A stretch of 64,000 nt of DNA. Source: Deltaproteobacteria bacterium (GTDB lineage Bacteria > Desulfobacterota > Binatia > Binatales > Binataceae). This document shows positions 17,488 through 25,349 of the stretch, one piece after another. The stretch spans positions 1-64,000 of the forward strand of contig JAJXZF010000033.1 in the NCBI GenBank assembly GCA_021780225.1, read 5' to 3'. Made by a program: the position numbers and the translations under genes. Position 1 is the first letter of the stretch, and every line of letters begins with the position of its first letter. The notes beneath the pieces are model-generated. The model made no database searches and had not been told where the DNA came from. It saw only the letters and a program-made list of their open reading frames with translations.

Positions 17488-17691
17488 GTTTGGCGTCCCC
17501 TGAACAAGTTTGCGCTCCGCGTCGATCTTGCGCTCGGCGTGGATGCCCGGATCAAGTCCGGGCATGACACCAACGCTGTGCGTCATTGCCGGGCCCAGAC
17601 CCGGCAATCCATCCCTTGCCGCCCCGCGCTGGGCAACCCGCGCGCCGAGCTGATCAGGCGTCAGGTGGAAGTTATTTGCGGGACACCACCC
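17488..17691 (-). mobile_element. MITE-like stop-codon element, copy C
   Basis: A 204-bp copy read on the minus strand. Its left end GGGTGGTGTCCCGC joins the TA of the stop codon of the outer-membrane gene at 17692-17693, making TAG. The right end GGGGACGCCAAAC is followed by TAG on the minus strand, so TA is present on both sides: a clean TA target duplication. Both hairpins are perfect or nearly so. The original site reads as the gene's own TAG stop. Confidence 0.9.
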
Positions 17692-18638
17692 TAGAAAAAC
17701 GGGATGCGCATCGTGACCAGCCATTGATGATTGAACGTGCGCGCCTGAGTCGCCGCGAATTGCAGACCCGCGCCCAGCACGAAATAGGCATGCTGGCTCA
17801 GCCTGAAGCGCCCGAGAATCAGGCCGGGCGTCAGGTAAAGCTGCTGCTGGCCGCGCGTCTCGCCGTTCGGATAAGAGACCCATGTGGTCTCGAATTCCGG
17901 CCAGACCGGAATCACGAATCCGTCAAGGCTGAATTTCCGCCCGTACTGGAAGGCGCTGTTCCATCCGATCGGCGTGCCCAGCTTTCCGGCCTCGCCATCC
18001 GGCACGGAGGGACCGATAGTCGCTTGATAGTCGAACTCCCCGAAGCGCGTCTCGAACCCTTTGCCGAAGCCGAGCATCGGCGTGAACACGTCATGATTGG
18101 CTGAAACATATTTATTCGAGCCGGTCGCGAAGCTGTTGCCGAGCAGGAAGGTCACGACATAATTCCCGGCGTCGCTCGGCGAAGCGAGAATCCGGTACTT
18201 GAACAGAAACGTCCAATCGCCCCATCCCGAAGTCTGCTTGTCCGCCGGAAGATTTTTCGTGACGTAAACCGGATTGCCGAAAATCAACTCGGTGTTTTCG
18301 GTCGGAATGATCTCGGCGCCCTTGCTGGCGTAGGTGAAAGTTTGCAATCCGTGCGGCGCGAAGGCGAACCCGTAATCGGTGCGGATTTCCTGCTGCAGCG
18401 TGGGAATTATGGTCACCACCGGCGTCATCCAGTCCGGCTGCTCGTATTCGTGGGTGCGATGGACCATGTCGAGCCAGCGGTTGTAATAGCCGCCGAGCGT
18501 ATCGAGCAGCGAAAAATTCGCTGGCGCCGCCGCGCTCTGCTGCGCCAGCGCGACCGCGGACGGCAGGCTCAAGATTGCGCCGGCCAGCGCCGCGCCGGCG
18601 ACAAAAGCGAGTTTTCGGAAGAGCGAAACTGATTTCAT
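17691..18638 (-). CDS. Outer-membrane beta-barrel protein (phenol-degradation MetA-like family)
   Basis: A 315-residue protein. ATG 18638 gives MKSVSLFRKLAFVAGAALAG, a good signal peptide ending near ALAQQ; an upstream ATG would only add 6 residues. The mature part is rich in alternating beta-strand patterns and aromatic residues (FAPHGLQTFTYASKG, WGDWTFLFKYRILASPSDAG, YVVTFLLGNSFATG) and ends with MRIPFF, a typical C-terminal aromatic barrel signature. It resembles the MetA-pathway/transporter-annotated barrel family. Its stop codon is completed by repeat copy C. Confidence 0.75.
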   Translation of the reverse strand: MKSVSLFRKLAFVAGAALAGAILSLPSAVALAQQSAAAPANFSLLDTLGGYYNRWLDMVHRTHEYEQPDWMTPVVTIIPTLQQEIRTDYGFAFAPHGLQTFTYASKGAEIIPTENTELIFGNPVYVTKNLPADKQTSGWGDWTFLFKYRILASPSDAGNYVVTFLLGNSFATGSNKYVSANHDVFTPMLGFGKGFETRFGEFDYQATIGPSVPDGEAGKLGTPIGWNSAFQYGRKFSLDGFVIPVWPEFETTWVSYPNGETRGQQQLYLTPGLILGRFRLSQHAYFVLGAGLQFAATQARTFNHQWLVTMRIPFF

Positions 18639-18968
18639 GGCCGCGCATGATGCCATTATAAAAGCTAAATGACAAGTATTATGGCTTTCTCACGTATGAA
18701 TTCGGACGTCCATTCCGAGCGTGTCGCCAAAGAGGTGATGCGCGTGTTCGATTCGCAGCGGGCCGAGAGCCGCCAAATTCCCTAACGAGCGGCTTCAGAG
18801 TAGAGTGACGGAAAATTTTATCGCTGAGGATCTGGAAAGACCCGACGAAGCATGAACCAAAGCGGCCTTGACCTGGGGACAGGCTCGCTGATCCAGGTCG
18901 GCGCTCATTGACCGCAACGCGAAAATGGACAGGGGCTGAGAGGTTCAGGGTAGCGGCGCTGGTGGCGG
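18639..18968. other. Intergenic 330 bp before the methylase gene
   Basis: The stretch starts with the outer-membrane gene's leader (TTATAAAAGCTAAATGACAA), then carries a small broken reading frame at 18681-18855 (listed separately). The remaining 110 bp before the methylase start show no clear gene. No convincing controller-protein box was found ahead of the methylase. Confidence 0.5.
18681..18855 (+). pseudogene. Small broken reading frame upstream of the methylase
   Basis: From ATG 18681 the frame gives MAFSRMNSDVHSERVAKEVM, then RVFDSQRAESRQIP and a stop at 18785. Removing one base from the CCC run before that stop lets it continue as NERLQSRVTENFIAEDLERP and DEA to a stop at 18855, making a 57-residue, helix-rich protein. 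The total of 175 nt is one more than a multiple of three, as this requires. No family is recognised. The reading is suggestive only, but it fits with the other broken genes in this island. Confidence 0.4.
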
Positions 18969-19828
18969 ATGGGAACGTCACGCTTCACGTTTATTGATCT
19001 CTTTTGCGGAATTGGCGGCATGCGCCTTGGGCTGGAATCCGCCGGTTGCGAATGCCTGTTCTCGTCCGATTGGGACGCGCCTGCGCAGAAGACTTATGCC
19101 GAGAATTTCGGCGAGCGACCCTGCGGCGACATTCGCGCGATAGCGTCGTCCGAGATTCCGGATCACGACATTTTCGCGGCCGGATTTCCGTGTCAGCCAT
19201 TTTCAATTTCTGGCGTGTCGAAAAAGAACAGCCTCGGCCGCGCACATGGGTTCCGTGACCAAACCCAAGGGACCCTTTTCTTCGAGGTGAAGCGAATAAT
19301 TCGCGACCGGCGGCCTGCTTCGTTCCACAGCATCGCGAGCGCGTTTATCTGGTCGGATTCAGGGAGCCTCGATATTTCGATTGGCCAGTTTTCCCGGCCG
19401 GCGAGACTACTATCTCGGAAATTCTCGAAGACCAGGTCGATCCGAAATACACCCTGAGCGATCGCTTGTGGGCATACCTTCAGGATTACGCAAAGAAACA
19501 TCGCGAAGCGGGTAACGGATTCGGACTGGTCCGCAAAGATGGTATTGCCCGAACGCTGAGTGCAAGATACTACAAAGACGGATCCGAGATTCTCGTGCCC
19601 CAAGGTCGTGCCAACCCCCGTCGGCTGACACCCCGCGAATGTGCGCGGCTGATGGGGTTCGCGGACTCTTTCAGGATACCCGTTTCAGATACCCAAGCTT
19701 ACAAGCAATTCGGCAACTCGGTAGTTGTTCCACTTGTCTCCGCGCTGGCGAAACAAATCGTCAGAGCGCTGACCACGCCGGCGGCCCGCATGCCGAAACA
19801 GATGCGCCTGTTGCGAAGCGTATCTTGA
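18969..19828 (+). pseudogene. Dcm-type DNA (cytosine-5) methyltransferase, internal deletion
   Basis: The first part reads FTFIDLFCGIGGMRLGLESA (SAM motif I) and FAAGFPCQPFSISGVSKKNS, with the catalytic PCQ cysteine, as far as RIIRDRRPA. The frame then shifts: from about 19311 another frame gives [20 protein letters not shown], the later QRRER-type motif VIII, the recognition region, and [11 protein letters not shown] and QFGNSVVVP (motifs IX and X), ending at 19828. In related enzymes about 45-50 residues lie between these, including the catalytic ENV motif; they are missing. The total of 860 nt is not a multiple of three. Features such as GNGFG and [16 protein letters not shown] fit the Dcm/EcoRII/MvaI-site group. 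Not functional as read. Confidence 0.88.
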
Positions 19829-20309
19829 CGAAGCGCCAACGGGCGCTCGATTCGAACGTGGCTGACATAGTAGCGCCTGCCGTCCGCAGCCGCATGATGG
19901 CCGGGATCCGGGCCAAGCATACCAGGCCGGAATTATTGATCAGGCGCGGACTTCACGCCTGCGGATTCCGCTTCCGGCTGCACCAGCGAAACCTGCCCGG
20001 TAAGCCTGACCTTGTCCTGGCGAAATACCACGCGGCCATATTCGTCAATGGTTGCTTCTGGCACTGCCACGACTGTGAACTGTTCAGATGGCCGGCTAGC
20101 CGCGAGGCCTTCTGGCGGCGAAAGCTTTTGTCAAACCGCGAGTCAGACAAAGTGGTCCGGAATGAGCTGTTGCAAGCCGGCTGGCAGTTTTGACCATATG
20201 GGAATGCGCTATCAAGGGTAGACATCGCCGTAGTGAACAGGAAATAATCCGCCGTTCGGCGAAATGGATTCGATCGCGCCGCCGAAATTACGAAATCCGC
20301 GGAAGCTGA
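19825..20309 (+). pseudogene. vsr: Very short patch repair endonuclease Vsr, frameshifted
   Basis: Vsr nicks 5' to T:G mismatches made when m5C deaminates in methylated sites, so it partners m5C methylases. The frame starts at TTG 19825 overlapping the methylase stop (TTGA), or GTG 19858. It reads VRSRMMAGIRAKHTRPELLI, LPGKPDLVLAKYHAAIFVNG, and CFWHCHDCELFRWP, with the metal-binding residues. It stops at 20191-20193 right after QAGWQF. Adding one base to the TTTT run before that stop gives LTIWECAIKG, the conserved final strand, and a natural stop at 20309. The 485-nt span plus one is a multiple of three. So a one-base loss has broken the C-terminus. Confidence 0.88.
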
Positions 20310-20368
20310 AACCCGATTCAGCCAGAGTGAGCAGATAAATCGCCACGCTCGCAAAAATAGGCGCGCTG

Positions 20369-21719
20369 ATGGCGGCAGCCGGCGTTGAGCGTCTTTACAT
20401 CAAGCGGCTCGCGCCTAATGACAACTCCAAAAATCAGGTTTACCTCGGTTCCGACTTCGAGGCGCTCAATATCCTGCCCAATCAGGGAGTTCGCGCTGAA
20501 AGCGAGGGCCGTTCGAAAATTTTCAGGGCCGCGATCAGTTTTTTCTGGCTCAATACCGACGGCGAACTCGACGCGGCGCGCGGGACCCAACTAATCCTTT
20601 ATCCGCAATATCCCGAAGTTCGAATGTCTGGGTTTCTGAGGGGCTGCCGGAAAGCCCCTTCAACGATTATGACGAGCCGTGATCCCGGCCGCGTTCTACT
20701 TCTGGGCGTCCGCAACGACGGCAAGCTGGTCGGATTCGCCGCCGCGGCTGACAGCGCCATATCCAGAGAACTCGAGGATATGCGCGATCTTCCCGAAGTC
20801 GGGGTCTTCAACGAAGTTCCACTTCGTTCGAAGAGCGATTCGCGCCTTCGCCTGCTCGCGGAACTGCGGCGAATAAGCCATGCGGGCTGGATCAATTCCA
20901 AACGACTCCTTGCCTCCGGCGAGCTTGGACCATGCGCGGCGCCGAACTGCGGCGGATACACGCTCGAAGCCGAAATGGGTATTCTTCCCAATAGCCTGTC
21001 CGAACCCGATTTCGAAGGTTGGGAACTCAAACAATTCGGCGTTTCACGACTGGACCATTTCGAGACCGGGATCCTCACCCTTATGACCCCCGAACCTACG
21101 GGTGGATACTACCGGGAACGCGGCGTCGAAGCGTTCATACGGCGCTTCGGCTACCGAGACAAACGCGGCCGGCCAGACCGGATGAATTTCGGGGGCATCC
21201 ACCGCGCCCGGATGAAACACGCGGAAACGCGGTTGACCCTCACGCTCCATGGCTACGAACGCTCGTCAGGGAAAATCGCCGACCCATCGAGCGGAGTCTG
21301 CCTCATGTCGGACGAGGGTGAATTCGCGGCATTATGGCGGTACGACGACCTGATGACCCACTGGAACCGCTTGCAACTGGTAAATTATTTACCAGTTAGC
21401 GCGCTTATGGCGGTACGACGACCTGATGACCCACTGGAACCGCAAGCATGCTCGCGCGGCTTACGTGCCATCAGTACGAAGGAGCGATCCCGACCTGCAA
21501 TATCGTTTCGGCTCATCCATCCGTCTTGGGGAAGGAACGGATTTCCTGCTTTTCCTCAAAGCACTTGACCAAGGCGCCGTCTATTACGATCCGGGCATCA
21601 AACTGGAGCATGCTTCCTCCACACAAGCTTCGACGAAACGACGAAGCCAGTTCAGGGTCAGGTCGCGAGACCTCTCCGCGCTTTACAACCGCCTTGAAAC
21701 GCTCAACCTTGCGGAATAG
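20369..21719 (+). pseudogene. MvaI/BcnI-type restriction endonuclease, insertion-disrupted
   Basis: Family hallmarks: RLAPNDNSKNQVYLGSDFEA near the N-terminus, then GGYTLEAEMGILPNSLSEPD with the nuclease core SEPDFEGWELKQF (an Asp, then Glu-x-Lys), and LMTPEPTGGYYRERGVEAFI with GRPDRMNFGGIH. These enzymes cut CCWGG or CCSGG, matching the Dcm-like methylase. At 21371 the frame is broken by a 73-bp insertion. Removing the 73 bp restores one frame to 21719 (425 residues), which ends LSALYNRLETLNLAE. The active-site residues are intact, so only the C-terminal domain is lost. Codons before the ATG (GALMAAAG) still look coding, so the true start may be lost. Confidence 0.88.
21332..21443 (+). repeat. 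39-bp direct repeat around a palindromic spacer
   Basis: An identical 39-bp sequence (starting TTATGGCGGTACGACG and ending ACTGGAACCGC) stands at 21332-21370 and 21405-21443. Between them is a 34-bp spacer, 21371-21404, not found elsewhere in the gene, with an 11-bp inverted repeat AACTGGTAAAT, one T, ATTTACCAGTT. The insertion is 73 bp (39 plus 34), which explains the frameshift in the restriction nuclease gene. Confidence 0.95.
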
Positions 21720-21867
21720 TCCAAAAGCTCGGTCAATCCGAACTCGGCCCATAGAGAATTTCAGGCGAAAGCCACAATAAAAGCGGCGGCCGGAGGGACG
21801 CGACCGCCGTGCGATCGCGAACCATCCGCCCGCCGTCGATGCGGACGCTCTCGTTAGAACAGGGTTA

Positions 21868-22069
21868 TTGTGGCGTCCCGCGAATAAGTTTGCACTCCGC
21901 GTCCATCTTGCGCTCGGCGTGGATGCCCGGATCAAGTCCGGGCATGACCAGCTCAGTTCGTCATTGCCGGGCCCAGACCCGGCAATCCATCCCTTGTCAC
22001 CGTGCGGTGGGCGGCCTGTGCGCCGAGCTGATCAGGCGTCAGATGGAAGTTATTTGCGGGACACCACAC
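21868..22069 (-). mobile_element. MITE-like stop-codon element, copy D
   Basis: A 202-bp minus-strand copy. Its left end GTGTGGTGTCCCGC begins in the stop codon TAG of the FBP aldolase/phosphatase gene (TA at 22070-22071). Its right end is followed by TA (minus strand CCACAA then TAACCC), so TA occurs on both sides and the ancestral stop would have been TAA. The right TIR is TTGTGG instead of GTGTGG. Both hairpins are intact. Confidence 0.9.
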
Positions 22070-23217
22070 TAGGCGGCCTTTTTCTTGCGACCATTGCCGG
22101 CCGCGGCCTGAATTTCGTCTTTGCGCACGATAAACCGCTCGTCGAGCTGGCCCATCTTTTCGACCACGCCGCCGTATTCGAGCTCGCTGTACGGCAGCAT
22201 CGCGGGGCCAGAGAAGCCCTGATTGCGGATTTCCGCCGCCTTCTGCGAGATGTTGTTGCGCACCCAATCCCAGAAGGGATGGTCGAAGGCGTCGACCGGC
22301 TCCGTAAATTTGCCGTTGTGCACGCAGAACGCGGCGGCGCTGACGATCGCCGGCCCGTCGAAGAATGAAATCGTCGAATTCAGCTTCACCGGCATCAGCG
22401 GACCGTTATGGCTGCCGCGCATCGTGCCCGCGACGTAATGGCCGATGCGGAAGGGCGAGAGGATTTCGCCGGTGGCCGGAAAGTTGCCCTGCGTGCGCAC
22501 CAGCGCGACCGGATCGTCCTTGCCGGTGTAGGTGCCGGCGATATTGTGCAGGCGCGAGGTCGAAACCACGGCCGCGACGTCGTTGTTGGCGCGGCTGCGA
22601 ATCGATTCGACGACGAAGCGCTCGTTGTCGCGCAGCAGGCAGGCGATATCGTAAATCTCCTCGGGCGCATTCAGCTCGATCACGCGGTCGCCCTCGGTGT
22701 GATTAACGTCCATGATCGTGAAGGTGAAACCCTTCGCCATCTTGGGCGACAGCAGCAAGCCCGCGCAGTGCATCGGATCGCAGAAGGCGAGGTAGAGCGG
22801 CAGATTGTACGCGCCCGGATCGGTCTTGTCGGCGGCGAAGAAAATGAACGGCTCGTTGGGGCGCTCCTCGAATTCCATTTCGCACGAGGCCGGACCGAGG
22901 CCGCGAATATTGCCGGAGAAGGCGTCTTTCAGCAGATCCTGCCCGGCGCCATAGAGGCCCTGCTCTTTGGCGACTTTGGTGCCGGCCATGAAGGCGTCCC
23001 ACGCCAGCTCATGGATTTTTGAATCGTTGACGCCCCGGTCGTGGGTCATCAACAGCGCAACGTCGTCGCCGGTGGAGCTGACGTACAGATCGCTCAGCAG
23101 CCGCTTGCCCTTGTCGCGAACGAACTGTTCGACGGCCTGCTTGAGCTTCGCGCTCGGCTTGATATGCCCGCCGATCGATCCAACGTCGGCCTTGATTACT
23201 GACAACGTGGTTTTCAT
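22069..23217 (-). CDS. fbp: Fructose-1,6-bisphosphate aldolase/phosphatase (class V)
   Basis: A 382-residue bifunctional enzyme known from archaea and deep-branching bacteria. It condenses triose phosphates and dephosphorylates FBP in gluconeogenesis. The start MKTTLSVIKADVGSIGGHIK puts D11 and H18 exactly where the family has metal ligands. The pair D51-D52 (SSTGDDVAL) and the loop Y230-x-x-K233-D234-D235 (GTYTGKDDP) match the catalytic Tyr, Schiff-base Lys and Asp pair of the Sulfolobus enzyme. KADKTDPGAYNLPLY-type and GEILSPFRIGHYV regions also match. The protein ends KKKAA; its stop codon is completed by repeat copy D. It lies next to the dead restriction island. Confidence 0.93.
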   Translation of the reverse strand: MKTTLSVIKADVGSIGGHIKPSAKLKQAVEQFVRDKGKRLLSDLYVSSTGDDVALLMTHDRGVNDSKIHELAWDAFMAGTKVAKEQGLYGAGQDLLKDAFSGNIRGLGPASCEMEFEERPNEPFIFFAADKTDPGAYNLPLYLAFCDPMHCAGLLLSPKMAKGFTFTIMDVNHTEGDRVIELNAPEEIYDIACLLRDNERFVVESIRSRANNDVAAVVSTSRLHNIAGTYTGKDDPVALVRTQGNFPATGEILSPFRIGHYVAGTMRGSHNGPLMPVKLNSTISFFDGPAIVSAAAFCVHNGKFTEPVDAFDHPFWDWVRNNISQKAAEIRNQGFSGPAMLPYSELEYGGVVEKMGQLDERFIVRKDEIQAAAGNGRKKKAA

Positions 23218-23289
23218 TGGTTTAGCGCCTCCGATCCTGAACTCGGCTTATAGATTTCCACCGCACTTCGCGAGACCGGCCGCCGCGAA

Positions 23290-23547
23290 CTAACCGCGCC
23301 GCGTCGCGCATCCGCAACCGCCGCCGCATCCGCCGGAACGGCGCGGCTCGCCGATCTGATAGCCGGCCGCCTCGAGTTCCGCCGCGCCGAGCCAATCCAA
23401 CTCCGCATCGACCGCCGCGTCGCAATGGACGCAGCGGCGGCGTTCCCCAAGCTCGTCAAAATCGACGTAGGTCAGGACGGTTCGGCCGCAAGCCGCGCAT
23501 CGCGCGGTGGGAAAGGAAGTTTCGGTTCGCGCGTTCTCGCGTATCAC
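23290..23547 (-). CDS. Small zinc-ribbon protein
   Basis: An 85-residue protein. CAACGR and CVHCDA form a CxxC...CxxC zinc ribbon at residues 17-42. The C-terminus, GGCGGGCGCATRRG, is a glycine-cysteine tail that could bind another metal. The region between is acidic and helical (AAELEAAGYQIGEP). Function is unknown; small proteins of this type are often metal or nucleic acid adaptors. It lies 72 bp upstream of the FBP aldolase/phosphatase gene on the same strand. Confidence 0.6.
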   Translation of the reverse strand: MIRENARTETSFPTARCAACGRTVLTYVDFDELGERRRCVHCDAAVDAELDWLGAAELEAAGYQIGEPRRSGGCGGGCGCATRRG

Positions 23548-23693
23548 TGGATTTCTTTATAGTAGTTTTCCGTCCGCTGGCAAAGCAACCGCCGCTCTAT
23601 GAACGCGCCGCGCCATGCTAATTTTGCGGCAAGGCGCGTCATCGCGGCGCCAATCCATATTCGACCGAGCAGAACTGTGCGAGAAGCCGCCCG

Positions 23694-24422
23694 ATGAAGC
23701 CAAACGTCACGACCCCCACGCCGATTCCGACCGCGCTCGTGCTGGCCGGCCTGCTCGACCATAGCGAGCTGGGCGGCGCCGGCGGCGCGGTATGGCGGGC
23801 CGAGGTGGTCAGCGCCCGGCCGGTGCGGCCGCGCGCGGGATGGCACTACCTGACCGTCGCGATCGCGCGCAACGGCGAAGCGCCTTCGGCGTCGCCGCTG
23901 ATGACCGGCATCCTGAGCGGCGGCGGCCGCGGCGTTAAGCCGTGGTGCGAATGCCGGCTTTATCCGGAAGTGCGCACCGCCGGCGGCGCGACGCTCGACG
24001 CGCGCGCGGCCGGACTGGAAGCGGCGTTGGTCGGGCGCTTCGGCGAAATCATTCCGGACGGCGGCCATCTGATGGCCGAGTACGAAAGTCCGGGGCAGGA
24101 ACGCACGCACGCGGAACTGTTGCTGCGCGTGCCGCCGGCGGCGTCGTATCTGGGTTCGCTGATGTTCGACGCGGGTTTTCGCGGCGCGTTCAAAGATTGG
24201 TACATCTCCGAAGGCGGCCACGAAGGCCCGCGCAAGCTGCAGGCGAACAAATCGCCGAACTCCGCCGCGGCGCGCGCGGCGCTGCGCGAGCATGAGCGCG
24301 AGTTGGGCGATTTCCTCAAGCGGCGGCTGCCCGACAATCTCAAGGACGCGGAAATCGTGCGCACCGCGCAAGGCCGCGCGCGCCGGATCCTCGCCACGAT
24401 TCGCCGCATCCCACGCCGCTAA
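23694..24422 (+). CDS. Hypothetical protein
   Basis: A 242-residue protein with no signal peptide. Notable segments are LMTGILSGGGRGVKPWCECR, then GEIIPDGGHLMAEYESPGQE and FRGAFKDWYISEGGHEGPRK, followed by a basic helical C-terminus. The GGG loop, Trp-Cys and Glu-Tyr-Glu residues give it an enzyme-like look, possibly related to DUF1122, but no clear family is recognised. It stands alone between divergent neighbours. The codon use and GC-rich third positions match the surrounding host genes, so it is probably a real gene. Confidence 0.55.
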   Translation: MKPNVTTPTPIPTALVLAGLLDHSELGGAGGAVWRAEVVSARPVRPRAGWHYLTVAIARNGEAPSASPLMTGILSGGGRGVKPWCECRLYPEVRTAGGATLDARAAGLEAALVGRFGEIIPDGGHLMAEYESPGQERTHAELLLRVPPAASYLGSLMFDAGFRGAFKDWYISEGGHEGPRKLQANKSPNSAAARAALREHERELGDFLKRRLPDNLKDAEIVRTAQGRARRILATIRRIPRR

Positions 24423-24437
24423 TCCGATTTTTCCGGC

Positions 24438-25349
24438 TCACGGACGGACATAAGGCTCGCCGAGCGCGGAGGGCGCGTCGGCCTGTCCGCCCGCCAGCGC
24501 CAGCACCGCGACCGTCAGCAGGTAAGGCAGCGCCAGAAACAATTGATAGGGAATCGTGGCGGCGGTCGCCTGCAGAACGAATTGCAGCGCGATCGCGCCG
24601 CCGAACATCAGCGAAGCCGCCGCGACGCCCCACGCGTTCCAGCGGCCGACGATGACCACCGCCAGCGCGACGTAACCGCGGCCCGCCGAAATGCCCTCGA
24701 CGAAGGTGTCGGCGTAGGCGAGCGTCAGATAGGCTCCGCCGAGTCCGCTGAGCACGCCCGACGCGAGCAGCGCGATCCAGCGCAAGCGGTAAACGCCGAG
24801 CCCGAGCGCATCGGCCGCTTCGGGGCGTTCGCCGGCGGCGCGCAGGCGGAGTCCGAAGCGGCTGCGGCCGATTATCCAGGCGATCGCCGGAACCAGCGCC
24901 AAAGCGAGATAGACCAGCGCGGATTGGTCGAACAGCGCGCGGCCGATTACCGGCAGACGGACCAGCGGACCGAGTTCGATGGATCGCATCGGCGTAACGG
25001 TGAAGGCGCGCCCGGTGGCGCCGAAAAGCCGCTGGTACAAGACTCCGGTCAAACCCGTCGCGAGCAGGTCGATCGCGGTTCCGGCGACCACTTGATTGAC
25101 GGCGAGATTGACCGCGACGAACGCGAAGATCGCGTTGATCGCCGCGCCGGCGCCGATCGCCGCGGCGACGCCCGCCAGCGCGCCGCCGGTGGCGTGGGCC
25201 ACGGCGATCGCGGCGAACGCCCCGGCAAGCATCGCGCCCTCGATTCCGATATTGATCACGCCCGCGCGCTCGACCAACAGCTCGCCCAGGGCCGCGAGCA
25301 GGATCGGCGTCGCCATCGCGATCGTCGCAGCCGCGAACGCTTCAAACAT
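24438..25349 (-). CDS. ABC transporter permease, BMP/nucleoside type (second permease)
   Basis: A 303-residue inner-membrane permease of the BPD_transp_2 fold, with about 8-10 hydrophobic segments. TPILLAALGELLVERAGVIN followed by IGIEGAMLAGAF is the signature of the YufQ-like subunit of nucleoside/BMP-lipoprotein ABC importers. The reading frame runs back to 25430, but ATG 25349 overlaps the upstream stop as ATGTTTGA and matches the family start. It probably forms a heterodimer with the 25342-26421 product. Confidence 0.88.
   Translation of the reverse strand: MFEAFAAATIAMATPILLAALGELLVERAGVINIGIEGAMLAGAFAAIAVAHATGGALAGVAAAIGAGAAINAIFAFVAVNLAVNQVVAGTAIDLLATGLTGVLYQRLFGATGRAFTVTPMRSIELGPLVRLPVIGRALFDQSALVYLALALVPAIAWIIGRSRFGLRLRAAGERPEAADALGLGVYRLRWIALLASGVLSGLGGAYLTLAYADTFVEGISAGRGYVALAVVIVGRWNAWGVAAASLMFGGAIALQFVLQATAATIPYQLFLALPYLLTVAVLALAGGQADAPSALGEPYVRP

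Noticed and set aside
21332-21443. Programmed frameshifting in the restriction nuclease
   Set aside because: The disruption is a 73-bp duplication plus foreign spacer, not a slippery site; removal, not a slip, restores the frame.
11951-22069. CRISPR array from the repeated units
   Set aside because: The copies are about 200 bp, kilobases apart, with no regular spacers or cas genes.
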